Assembly (NCBI GenBank): GCA_011109175.1 | Contig: RDEW01000019.1 | Span: forward strand, 714,145-778,144 | Length of the DNA stretch: 64,000 bases | Direction of reading: 5' to 3' | Origin: Dicyema japonicum | Taxonomy: Eukaryota; Dicyemida; Rhombozoa; Dicyemidae | Part shown: in pieces, positions 23,765 to 34,900 of the stretch | Layout of the letters: every line of letters starts with the position of its first letter | Position numbering within the stretch: position 1 is the stretch's first letter | The notes under the pieces: generated by a model | The model's database searches: none | What the model was told of the DNA's origin: nothing | The model's input: the letters and a program-made list of their open reading frames with translations, nothing else | Translations under genes and position numbers: made by a program

Positions 23765-24245
23765 TAGAACTTTCACGAGAGCCATTATATTTATAGCCCC
23801 CATGTGCAGCAAAAAATATAAAAGAAAGAGTTAGCTTGCTCCAAGCTCTTCTGTACCTCAGTGTATCCAGATCGTCACCAGATGCCAATGTTTTCCTCAC
23901 GGCTTTCAGATCGTTTGTAAAACGACCAGGAGATTCGTTCTCGGTCTTTTACGAAAGCGTTTTACATTGAGGAGTAGTAATCTTCCATTCCGATATTCGG
24001 GGGGGGGGGATATCGGGTTCAACCTCAGGACGTGTCCAAAAAGTTTCAAACGAAAGCTAATGATCTCGAGACTTAATGGTGTACAGTCCTTTCCGCGAGA
24101 TCTTGGATGGCCAGGACATTCCAGTTATGTTTCTTAGATGATTCCTGTGAAACGAGTCTAGCCTCTCCAATTCTTCTTTTGAGGTGCCCCAGGTCCAGAG
24201 TTGTATAGGAAAATTGGTTTGATAAAGGTGTCGTATAACATTATC
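23765..24245 (-). mobile_element. LINE family B, 3' copy
   Basis: On the minus strand ELERLDSFHRNHLRNI (about 24190-24145) leads to the RPRT-type block, then to the UTR and tail shared with 946-1265. A run of nine G at 24001-24009 marks a likely indel. 5'-truncated and frameshifted. Confidence 0.75.
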
Positions 24246-24289
24246 CTTTGTTTTATGTTATAGATGACTACTATTATTATTATAGGCAC

Positions 24290-24830
24290 GTACGCGATGC
24301 CAAGATCATGACAAAGCATATGCAACACGAACAGTTAACAATCTAATTAACATCGCCCATCTTTTTCGATCCGTTGCCATGTTCCGTAGCATATCTAGAT
24401 CATCGTCATCTTTAAGGCACTTTACAATCCTCCTGAGATCTTCATCTAGGATTACCGGCAGCGGAAACGCGAAGCCTCTAAGACAAAATACTTCTCCATT
24501 GCTATGTTGGCAGAGGTCCCATATCGTGGCAGAGTATGTTTTCAAACAGCCTTCATCTTGAATCAGTAATATCACATGATATTGGCTCAGTTCTTGTTCT
24601 CTTTTATAAGATTTCGGACGGCATTTTGGGAAGAAAGGAGTGATCGGAGATGATTTCTGCGAAAAGAATTCAACTTTTCGAGTTCCTGTCCTGTACATGC
24701 CCATGTACCGGCATTATATAATAGGATTGGCATCACTAGGGCATTGTATAGTCTCATTCGAGCTTTATGCCTACTATTTTTATTAAATTTATTCATAAAG
24801 GTGAACAAAATTAAGTATTTTATTTTGCAA
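24290..24830 (-). mobile_element. LINE family B, 3' copy
   Basis: The minus strand encodes RLYNALVMPILLYNAGTWA and ELEKLNSFRRNHLRSLL (24808-24640), then in another frame to a stop at 24306 a segment with DDLDMLRNMATDRKRWAMLI. This is the C-terminal part of the reverse-transcriptase protein. A (TTA)n run at 24271-24283 is its tail. One frameshift separates the two parts. It abuts the copy at 23765-24245 in the same orientation. Confidence 0.8.
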
Positions 24831-24879
24831 ATTTAAAAATTGTAATTTTAAAATTTAATTAAAATTTTATTTATTTACT

Positions 24880-25492
24880 TCAAAACCGGCTCGTGGTGAA
24901 TGCAGTGGAGTCGTCTACGTCACTATTTACCTCTGACAAAAGATTGGGACGGAGGACAGTCATCTTGAAGTTAAACAAGGTTGGCATCCTTTTCAACAGA
25001 TGTCAAAGGATCTTGGGTGTGAAAATTGATATGTATCTCTGTGAACACCACACGTAGAAAACATTCTATTCAAATGCGAGAAGAAACTGAACGTATTGAA
25101 AAGTTTATCGGGAATATGGAAGAGTGGTACTCACCCAATCTTGATGAACGTGTACAAACAGTACATCGAGCCATGTTTCTCATATACATGCGCTTCTTGG
25201 AGACTGTCCATATTTTGGACAAATATGAGGAAATGCAAAAGAAAGATTACAGAGTAACGGAGCGTTGGATTTGTGAAGATCACCCGAACCGGACCTACGC
25301 ATCTGGAGGTCCTTATGAGACTAAACTCAGATCACGGGCAGTGGCCCTGGGAATTCAGGCAGCCGTTCTGTACGTTCATGCGCGGGCATGAAGGAAAAAC
25401 ACCGGGCAAAGATGAGGTCTCTGTTAGAATGCATCGGGATCACGTGATAATTAGTTCGGTTTTACCTTTGTCTTGGGTTGTTAAATAAATAA
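24880..25492 (+). mobile_element. LINE family A, 3' half-copy
   Basis: The plus strand matches 42790-43400 (minus) closely over about 600 bp: SLFTSDKRLGR, LNKVGILFNRCQRILGV, then YRVTERWICEDH and HRDHVIISSVLPLSWVVK before the stop near 25486. Frames are interrupted several times. It is the segment following the reverse-transcriptase palm. Confidence 0.85.
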
Positions 25493-25869
25493 TGCCGTGC
25501 TTCCTTCTCTTTCAATAAATTCGCATGACGAACTAGATATTATTCAGAACTATCTTCGATTTTAAGAATGTCCTCATGCAACAGAGCAGATAATTTCTAT
25601 TATCTATCAAACTCAAAATGCTAATAAAAGTAAAATAGAAAACCAAAGGCAAAAACTAGTTTTGAGTTCGAAGCACAGCTACACGGTCAGCTGATACGAG
25701 ACACCGCATGTTATCTCTTCGCTGATGACCATTTATTAAACCCCCTGTGGATTGTGTATCCAAAATGTGTAATATTTTCGTATTGAAACGGCAATTTCAA
25801 TTTTAAATCGTTCGTTAAGCCAATTTGATATCTTTCAGATTTATCTAATAACTAAACAAGTTTTTTCCT

Positions 25870-26340
25870 CGTTATGATACCATCCTTGAAAACCAAGAAT
25901 GGTTCGATACTCGCTACATATATATACAGAAAAGTCTTCGGACTAAATAAAAACGCAAAAGCGACTTCAACACGCAGTTGCTTTTTTCCTTACGCATTTG
26001 ACGTAATCTTTGTAAGATCCCTTTGATCAGCACATACTCCGAGGTACTTGAGACAACCCAGGGTCTTGGTTTGACCCATATTAACATAGTCATTAATTCT
26101 CTCCCTATTCTTCCCAATCCAAGAAATCGTAAATTTTTCCTGAGACAGAGGTAAACGTCTACACCGGCACTATTTTTCAATTTTTTTAATCTGTGCCGAA
26201 ACCTTCTTCCAAGATAAATATTACTTTCGTTCAGTTCTAACATCGATGTACATAAATGATCATTTTCTAATTAGTGTTCCGCTTTAGCTACTTCACTCAT
26301 CAAACAATTAAAAAGAAGTGGACTAGCACCGATCTCTGTG
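25870..26340 (-). mobile_element. Possible reverse-transcriptase fragment
   Basis: The minus strand has PLLFNCLMSEV and, after a frame change, a SAGVDVYLCLRKNLRFL to KTLGCLKYLGVCADQR stretch, resembling the palm and thumb of a non-LTR reverse transcriptase (LF...YLG pattern). The catalytic YADD box was not found. Weak call. Confidence 0.35.
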
Positions 26341-26344
26341 AAAT

Positions 26345-27690
26345 CTTTCCTCTTAACAATTTTTTGAAATTTGATTTTCCAACACGATTCTCCACAGAAA
26401 GAAATTCACTTAATCATAGAAAAGCCGTACTCCAATACTAAAATTCTCTAGTCTTCGTAATGACCAACATGCCAAGCACTATCAAAGCTTTGATATATCT
26501 CGATATGCTGCCGTATGGAATTCTTTATCGCTTGGAGCAATAGTAATAGCTATTCTTAACTCTAAAACAATCTCCAGTGCCTATATTTCGACGAAACGTC
26601 TACTTACCACACGTCGGAACATTCTAAGCGTACGTTTATAAATTATTCGAATTTTCAATGATGATTTTTTTTTAAAAAATGGATCACTCGGAATTGTTGT
26701 CTGTTTCTTTCAATTCGACAAAATTCTATTGGTATTGTCTGAAGAACACCTTATTGGCCATCATGTAATCACAAAATGATCAAACTTGTCTCTGACAAAT
26801 ACGATAAATACATCTTCGATCGCAGAGACATGTGGAATCATGTGGAACCGAAGGATAAAAAATCGGTTAGCCATAAAGATATTCGAATTAAAATTTGCAA
26901 AATGTATCGATTTTAAAGGCATAGTCATCATGAGACGGGAAATTTGCAAAATGCATCGATTTTGGAAGACACGGTTATCATGTACGGTTTTTAGTTATTT
27001 ATGGTGAATCGAGTTCCGAAGAATTTGATTCAAATAAGGAGACTTAGACTTATTTCGAGAATATAAGAACAAAATGTAAGAAAACACCAATATAAACTTT
27101 GAAAGCAAATCGGGGACTTTATAACTGTCAAAAAGGATTTTGACGACAATCCTCATTCAAAAAAGTGTCCAGTAAACAGTTTTCTTGCGAGAGGGAGTAA
27201 AGAGTAATTAACAAAACTCGCATTCGGTTGTGGTTAAAGATATTACAGGTAACAAACAAAAATATACAAAAAAAATAAATTAAAAATCAGTACATGCTAA
27301 AAATTTTCTTTTTAAGCTTCATCAGAATAGAATTGTTAAATCAGGACTTCTAAATCCTCTCAGGCTCTCCAGAGAATATTCAACGCTAACCTAAGATTAC
27401 CTACAGGATTGGAAGCTATCCATCTCTTTAGCCCTGACTGCGTGGATAGTCCCTCTCAGGATTGTAAACTGTATTCGCTGCCAGCAGCAGCGCTCGCTAA
27501 ATCGAATTCCTAGTTGATCCAGAAAAGCATCTTATTTCAGTAAATAATGATAAGCAAGTATATTTTATAAAGAAAAAAAACTTTGGCCTTTTCTGGGAAT
27601 GTAATTATGTGGTTTTTGAAATTTCATATTTAATTACACTAATTGCGACTTTCTTGATTATTTAAGCGTTCAACGCGTCAGCTAACAAAT
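26345..27690. other. Intergenic with one short tandem duplication
   Basis: Around 26890-26985 a unit of about 50 bp is present twice (aaatttgcaaaatgtatcga, then aaatttgcaaaatgcatcga, each followed by tcatcatg-like sequence). Nothing else was recognised. Confidence 0.5.
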
Positions 27691-27872
27691 GCACTTCTAC
27701 TTCTTGTTCTGATTATGTTTTCACCAATAAGTTAATATTTATTTTTTTCAACTATTAGTCAAAATGAAGAAAATTGCGTTGACATGGAATCACTTGATGA
27801 CCCTTACTGCTACCTTACGGACGTTTATGTTGAAGAATGCGGAAGGAACGTTAAGAAATTAGCCTGCGCTTA
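27690..27872 (+). other. Candidate small exon with cysteines
   Basis: After a good acceptor (caactattag at about 27762) there is an open stretch, ENCVDMESLDDPYCYLTDVY ... ECGRNVKKLACA, ending in TAA at about 27872. It has four cysteines in about 36 residues, unlike random AT-rich frames. An upstream exon could be joined by a short intron, but the start is unclear. No family recognised. Confidence 0.2.
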
Positions 27873-28699
27873 ACATTAATTTATTCTCTCTCACTAATAA
27901 TTTCGATTAATAACAATCTTTAATTTATTTTATTTAAAATTCACAATCAAAAAAGATAATTAAATATGCTAGTTCTGCCTGGAGATTTCCTTTCCCTCTC
28001 TGAGGATCGAAGTTATAAACTCTCTCAGGCGTAAAACGACGTGGCTCATGGAAACTGACAATTCATCTATCACCAGGTTCACTTTCCGAGAAGACGAAAC
28101 TGAGAATTCACAGGGTTTGCCACGTTTCTGCAAGGAGCTAGGAAACCAATCCTGAGAAAGACTGACTCATGCAGAGGAATTCCGATCGGCCATAAGAGAA
28201 TTCCTCTGCAGACACAAAAACACAAAGTTTCCAGAGAGAAGTTGAGTCTCTGGCGGAACATTTTAGGAGAGTTCGAGAGATATTGGAGGCTGGGATAATT
28301 TAATTAGTAGATTTGACCTTTCTTCTTGATCTTGGGGTCTAAATAAAATAAAAATCAAAAAGTGAGCACTACACATAAAATTAGATCAGTCTTCTAAAAT
28401 TTCTATTATTCGAGGTGTCAAAATCGCACTAAAGTATCTGTCACTTATTTTCAGAGATGACCCTGTATTTACGGATTTTTTGGAGAGACTGTCAGGGTAG
28501 AAGTCGGTTTACATTCTATATCGTTTTATATTACTTCCCCATCACTCAATTTACAGTGTTTTTTCTTTATAATAACTTACTTAACTTAAAATTTCTATTG
28601 ACATTATTCGCCATACTGTTAGTTAATGAAAGTTTTAGAATTTAAACTTTTTGGCCGTCGCGTTGCTACGGCAAGTGAAATAAATGTTGAAGTGCAATT

Positions 28700-28910
28700 A
28701 TACGCCACAAAAAGACAGAGAAGCCTAAAGGGAAGAAGCACGGAAGGTTCCTGGACCGGTTCACGTTTTACGCTATTGTTGCCGAGACAACTGGAGCCTT
28801 TATGGAAATCGCCAAAGCGTCTAATTATCGGATTCCCTAGTCGACCAAGAAATTCTAGTGTCTAAGGTCCAATGGCATTGGGGACTCTATAGTAAGAGGA
28901 GTATAAAATT
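28700..28910 (+). mobile_element. REL-type retroelement fragment
   Basis: The plus strand reads DRFTFYAIVAETTGAFMEI, matching the VxxVETSGxF block of the family at 3575-3985 and 29000-29476. Confidence 0.55.
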
Positions 28911-28997
28911 TTAATTACAATTTAGAAAAAAATATAATTATAAAAGTCTTAATTAAACACACACAGTCGAATTATTAATTACCTAATTTATTAGATA

Positions 28998-29476
28998 ATT
29001 GAAATCTGAGTGCGGGTCGTTTCCCCAGGCACTCCTGTCTTAACATGACATTAAAGAATTCCCTTGCCTCTGCTGGACACCATTGCCTGTTAGAACCTGC
29101 TGGTCTTTCCCGAAACGATAAAAAACGCCTGATGGGATGACGACTTTTCCATTCGCCAACTGACGAAACCTGATTTGGGACGCGACGTGTGTCGATACTT
29201 ATTCCCCGTCTAATTTGGTTTGCTTCTGCTTCAGACCCAGGACATGCTTCAAAGCAGGCCGAGGAACGAAAGAAGAGGAAGTACCAGAGAATTTCGGAGG
29301 AGTATCTTTTTGTTCCATTCGCGGTGGAAACGTCAGGAATCTTTGGCCCCCAAGCAGATGAGTTGGTTCGTAAGATCGGCTCCATGATTCAAGCTGTGAC
29401 CGAGACTGGTTGGTTCCGAGAACGTATCTCGTTGGCTATTGTTAGGGGAAATAGCCTGGCCATTCAGATGCCTTAA
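28998..29476 (+). mobile_element. REL-type retroelement, C-terminal domain
   Basis: The plus strand shows in order RPDGMTTFPFANGR, LIWDATCVDTYSPSNL, then in the next frame KKRKYQRISEEYLFVPFAVE, TSGIFGPQADELV and FRERISLAIVRGNS, with stop TAA at about 29476. The RPDG ... WD-T ladder is the PD-(D/E)XK-like nuclease fold of site-specific retroelement proteins. At least one frameshift. The last 96 codons (29189-29476) are uninterrupted. The longer open frame on the minus strand is a shadow. Confidence 0.75.
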
Positions 29477-29729
29477 TTTAATTTTTATTCATTTGATAAT
29501 AAAATTTCTTTCACTAAAAAAAATTGAAATCTGAAAAAAAGTCTTAATGCGGCAAGTCTGTTTGTAATTACAAGAAGCAACCTACTAGACGAAAATAATT
29601 AATTGCAAAATAATTTTCCTATATAATTTACAATTTTGTCCCATTATTATCCTAAAATTTAGGGTTATTTTATGGATAATATAGACCTTGCCCCGGATTG
29701 AGTTTGGACCCTGTGCTTGACACGTCTAT

Positions 29730-30400
29730 GTAGCAGTGAACTTAGAAAGTCCGCAGATACTCATCATCTCACATGTCTAAATGCTGCGTCTGCTAAGAAT
29801 TTGAGGTCCTGGTTGAATACCTTCCCAGTGCGTGCAGTTGGTACTCTGCTTGATGAGAATACAATCCGCGTTGGAGTTGCTCTTCGGGTAGACTTTGACG
29901 TCTGCTTGGAATGCTGACGATGTGGTGGGATGGTTTACAGGAGAGAACTACATTTGTAGTCATGAAGACGGAGCGCCGGGAGATTCCCTTGTCACGCCAT
30001 GCTAAACTAGACGTGCCTTCTGGAACCCGTCGATTTTGACATAGGTTAAGACAAGAGGCCGAGTGGCGCAACGACCATGATTGGAGCTAAGGAAGGTGTC
30101 TTGCTTGGGGTTCAATTGTGTTTTTCTAATGCAAATTTGCTCAAGTCCTCGTTCAAGATTTGAAAAAGGAGGAACTGGGGGACAGGTTCCCTTTCCAGCC
30201 AATCTCTGTTGAGATGTATAGCGTGATGGCCTGAGCGCGTCTGAGTATATAATGTTAATCGGGCGGCATGCTGGAATGTAGAAGGGTGAACCTAGGATGC
30301 GATGGTTCCAGAACATAAGCTCAGGATCATGAGAGGTAACTCCCATTACTTTTTTAATGCCTGCAAGCCATAATGGAAACCTTTTCACAACAACTAACTT
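29730..30400 (+). mobile_element. REL-type retroelement, longer C-terminal copy
   Basis: It begins with AKNLRSWLNTFPVRAVGTLL, DENTIRVGVALRVDFDVC (29790-29915), the conserved block that precedes the nuclease region. It continues in broken frames through DKRPSGATTM (Asp of RPDG lost) and ends near PEHKLRIMRGNSHYFFNACK (30300-30370). It lies 250 bp downstream of the 28998-29476 copy in the same orientation, a separate insertion or a duplicated end. Confidence 0.7.
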
Positions 30401-30959
30401 TAGTTAATTAATAATTCCGACTATGCTACTTTGTAGGAAGCCAGCTGTCTTTAGCCATCCAGTAGCCAGTGCTGAGAACACGATTTGTCTCTTAAAAGGA
30501 AGTGTCCAGAACATAATTTTGCTAACTTCCTCCAAGTCTCTCTGTCTAACATGGGACCTTCTCCTCAACTAACTTTTTTTATTTTAATAAATTATTAATA
30601 AAAAGAAATTTATGGAATTAATCAACCTGATGGTCATAAGGTAGCCGCCCTACTGCATGGGTATTCCCACTTAGGGTGGTGAGCGAGATTCGCTCAAATA
30701 ACTAGCAAAGCTCACGGATATCTCCAGTGCATGTAGAAACCCGATTCCCTTGATAACCCAGGAATTCGAGAATCGAAGTTGCAAGGGAACCTGATTATTA
30801 TCCTTCAACTAAAAAATTAAATGGACACAAAAATAATTCTAATTAATAATAGAAATTCAAATGTGACAATAAATCGATTAGTAGCATCGCACAGTTGAAT
30901 TGTCAATAACTATAATTTATTATAAAAAATCAGAGAATAACTAAGACCTCTCCGGGAAA

Positions 30960-31480
30960 AGAATTGTTTCTCTAACGTGATGGAAGTAATCTACGCCGAT
31001 GATATTGATTTCGTCTGCCGGGATAGGGATACGCTGAAAACTATACTAAAAGTGATCCCTCATGGCTTGGAGGACTAATCCCTGGTAGTAAACCTAGAGA
31101 AAACGGAAAGAACTAGCATATCCCGTTGCACGACGAGAAACGAGGAAAAGTGGAAAACATGCAAGAAGGTGGATCTCTCCTCGGGCACTCAGAGGACGTT
31201 ATTCACAGGAAGTTCTGGCGGTTGCTTCTTTCAAAAAATTCTGGGCGATCTGATGCGACGAATGTACATAGGCACTCGTCTTCGAATTCGGTTGTACAAC
31301 TCCTTTATCGAACCAATTCTACTTTATAACGCGGGGACCTTAATACAGAAAAGTATGATTCCATGGTCTGATTGACCGATGCCATTTCCGAAGCTCTTAG
31401 GATATGTCCAAAGAGCTGCCATTTTGCAGAAGTAACTTTATTCCTAAACAAAACAACGTATCGAGGTCAACAAAGAACAA
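30960..31480 (+). mobile_element. LINE family B, palm-to-thumb fragment
   Basis: The plus strand reads EVIYADDIDFVCRDRDTLK (YADD catalytic box of reverse transcriptase at about 30990), then VVNLEKTERTSISR, and in shifted frames LIRRMYIGTRLRIRLY and NSFIEPILLYNAGT, the same block as at 24720-24780 on the minus strand. A stop splits the palm from the thumb. Dead copy. Confidence 0.8.
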
Positions 31481-31484
31481 TGTC

Positions 31485-33200
31485 GCCGTCGACGTTTTTT
31501 TGCATGAATATACATAATTCTAACTATTAGAATTCTATGAAATTTTTAATTTTTCCAAATGGCGTGAAATGATATTTTAAGTCAATGGCCATCAATTTTT
31601 TTGTTGCAGGTTAGAGTTAATAGAGAAAGTTAAAGGCATACCAAAATTTTTACAAAAAATCAAAATTTGGCTACTATTTGAACTGTGGATCTAAAAAAGA
31701 AACATACTTTTTTAATGGATAATTGGCTAGAATTAATCGGCAGAAAACGAAAACCAAGTAACATATCAGTCTTCCTTCAAGACCTTGAATTTATCAAAAA
31801 GTTGCGTTTGTGACTCTTAAATGATTGTAAACTAAAATTCAATTAACGAAAATGAACACCTTCAAATGAATGAGCTCTTCAACTAACAAATCTAAGATAA
31901 CAAAAAAGTACCAAATTTTAGAGGACTATTTGTTGTCCCTTTAGGCGTGGTGATATAAGGAATCGTGGCCCATGACTTATTTGATTGAATTAGTCACCGA
32001 GTAAATGTCACCGAGGATACCCAATGCAGGATGTTTTCAAGAGCATATCTCGCTGGCAATCGTCAGAACAAACAAACAGTCTGGAGAAAATAAGGTTTTG
32101 TGAAAAAAGTCGAAAAATGGTATCCAAAAAATAAAATTTATTAAGTTTTAATTATTGATCCTCAGAATATAATAGTTGACGTATCATGATAGTAATGAGA
32201 TCAACTAATGCAGCCACCGTGATTCGCGGACGTCGTGACGGTCCAATCATAATATTTTTTATACTCCAAAAAATTACCAAGAAATATAAAAACCAATATT
32301 ATGTCTAGAATAATTAACAGAATTCTGGCTAAGGCAACGAGTCGGGATTGTCATATTACGTAGAAACGTATACGCAATCTTATCTAAAAAGGCTTAATTA
32401 TTTAAATTTTTGTTAATAAATTGTTTTCCCATGAACAGAATTAGTGTTAATTTGAGCAATTCTAGAGTTAGGTTAGAATTTGCGTTATAGTTAGGGTCAG
32501 GTTAACTATATATGGGATCTTCTTATCATAATGCTTCCTAATGCAGGTTGATGCTCCATGAGTCTTTTTCGACCTTGTAAACTCATTCAAATGACAAAGA
32601 CTTTTTTTATACATCCAGTAGTCTCGACTACAATACTAAGGAAATGAACTGATAGAGGGAAACTTTCGTATTTCTTTTATTTTGACTTCTCAGTTTTTCA
32701 TGAGGCGAATAATCGTTTAAAGAACTTCCGATAATATTGGAAAAAGAATGTTAGTATACATGACGTCACAACCAATGGCTTCCTCACATTGAACGGAAAA
32801 AAATATTGTGTTATTTTAGAACGGAAAGATATTTAATCATGTGTCGGCTTATCAAATGCGAATATGTAAGATAATATTTAAGGTAAACCAAACGGATAAT
32901 TTTTGAAAAATTTGTAGAAAAAAATCACACGCAGGCCGTCAAGAGACTGAGGGAATTTTCGCAGACGATTCGATCCAGGCGTTCATTGAAGAGATAATTA
33001 AATAACAAACTGAAAATATGATATGTTTAAGAAAATGTAAAAAAAATCCAGTGTCTAATAACAGAATACTGAAAACATTCCCGAAAGATGATACTTGAGC
33101 AACTCGATGACCGTTAGGTTAAATATATTTTTATTATTTCTGGACTGAATATAATAAAATGATTCCGAAAGACGTAATCATCAACACAGCACGTGTATTA
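31485..33200. other. Intergenic, nothing coding recognised
   Basis: Apart from the 32020-32095 scrap, this AT-rich stretch shows no frame of interest and no repeat partner in the window. Confidence 0.4.
32020..32095 (+). mobile_element. REL-type retroelement, terminal scrap
   Basis: The plus strand encodes FQEHISLAIVRTNKQSG, the terminal ISLAIVRGN motif of the family. Confidence 0.4.
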
Positions 33201-33204
33201 TTTT

Positions 33205-33624
33205 TGTGAAAGATAATATTACAAAAATAATTCTATAAATATATATTTTAGAGAATTTAAAATATCGAAAGTATAGAAAAACAAAAACCTAGAAAAACAC
33301 CATCGAAAGGCTGAAATGAGAAAAAATAAAAGGAACGAATATTTGGCTCAGGAAATTCCTTAGATTCCGTCCAATCATATGAATTTTTGAAAGGTCCAAT
33401 GAGTAAAGGAAATATTTATGACAATTCATTGAATCAGTTCTCAGACGAAAGTTTACATTCAGAAATTCATCAAATCAAAATGAAGAAACATCAGGGAAAA
33501 CTGAAGATGAAGACACTACTTTTCCTCGCAAAAAGCCAATCTGGAGAAAATTCTACAAATAAAGAAAATTCTACTTACATTAATAAAATCTTCACAAAAC
33601 AGAACATAACATTTTTATGGTGAT
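33205..33624 (+). pseudogene. Paralogue of the giant repeat gene, short member
   Basis: The coding part begins near 33350 with SGNSLDSVQSYEFLKGPMSK, a single unit of the 37-aa repeat, then NIYDNSLNQFSDESL. A frame to 33624 ends INKIFTKQNITFLW, like the KILTENDL ... VFLW tail at 20840. An alternative frame at about 33470-33550 (NQNEETSGKTEDED) matches NQNGEESGKTKNG in the 41-kb paralogue, so the gene is frameshifted or has an unrecognised intron. The upstream 33205-33285 sequence resembles 17220-17310. No BRICK1 partner is present here. Confidence 0.5.
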
Positions 33625-33639
33625 TTACATGTTTTATTT

Positions 33640-34430
33640 TAGTGCATTATTTTTTTATTGTTGGATTAAATTTTCGAAAGACATTTTTAACAATAACCAC
33701 TAATTATACTACTTATCCGCTATTTTTATTTGATTTAAGTTGAACAAACATAATTTACGAAAAATAGCTAAATTAGTTGTTGGTTAAGTGTTGAACCTCT
33801 CTAATAATGTCTGTCTTTATAGCAGTCTCAGTATTTACCTGGTGAACGAGCTTGATAAACTGCAAAGATATGCGAGGAGGAAATTTACGTGGAGAAAACT
33901 GGTAGAACGGGTAGTGAAGAGACAAGCAAAACCTTAAGTATTATATGCAACGCGGGAGTGCATTTAACTGACTAACTTTTTAACTACATAATGATTAGCT
34001 AAAGGAGATGGTTAGTTAGTTACCACAACTGCTACCATATGGTATGGACTCTTCACCATCTCATCTTTTTGCAGATCCTTAATTTTTATATCGAGTCACT
34101 AACGCCACTTTTCTTTATAAAATCAGTCATTTGTCTTATATCACCATTTTTATTGGCTTTATCAGGCCGTTTTCTTCGTTTTTGATATATTTATTTATTT
34201 CTCCTTTTTGCGCAAGCATGCTAACTGCTGCTTCTTCTTGGTCTTTTCTAACTGCGATATTGTCTAGTTTTTATTAGTGTTAGTACCAACCCTCATATCT
34301 GTAAACATGCGACAGGATAAATACCCACTTGAACATGAAATGGAAAACCTTTCCCAATTTTCGATTTTCTCATGCACAGAGGAACTTGGAAGGCCCTCTT
34401 TCTTCTAACAGCTACGTCTTCCATAACGTC
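33640..34430. other. Intergenic, nothing recognised
   Basis: AT-rich sequence without a frame or repeat that I could assign. Confidence 0.4.
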
Positions 34431-34439
34431 CCATTTCTT

Positions 34440-34650
34440 TCCGATTAAAACTCCAACCCCTCCAGTGGAGTGGGGGAGAGCAAATTATCCTTTTTCGTGC
34501 CGGCCTGGCACTGGACGCCACCTAGACAGATGGATCACATGACGCCACTCTAATAGGAAGAAAGGAGGAACAGACAAACAAACAAAAACTTCAACCAATT
34601 AGCTACGAAGCACCACATGGCGCCACGCGGCTAACATCACAGAAAATGGA
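34440..34650 (+). repeat. Dispersed repeat family C
   Basis: Close match to 19660-19860: cgccacctagacag, tggatcacatgacgccactc, then aaggaggaacagac and gcgccacgcggctaacat. Confidence 0.75.
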
Positions 34651-34900
34651 AATCAAATTAACAAATTGGCTCACCGCAAGAAAGACGTGCGGGAAGCGGT
34701 CTGGCTGAGGCAACGTATTGGTATCACAGTGTCCGCGAAAACGCTTACTCCGTGATGTCAGCAGCCGCTCTCCCCCATAGTTAATAAATAATATTTTATT
34801 GTTAATAAATTTTTTAAATTTAAATTAACATATTTTATGAAAGCAACACGACTTAATGCTAACACCCACTTATTTAACAACAATAAAAAAGTTAATATAT

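Noticed and set aside
28975-29385. 136-codon minus-strand frame
   Set aside because: The plus strand here encodes the conserved REL-family blocks; the minus frame is a shadow. The same holds for 3593-3973 and 30002-30388.
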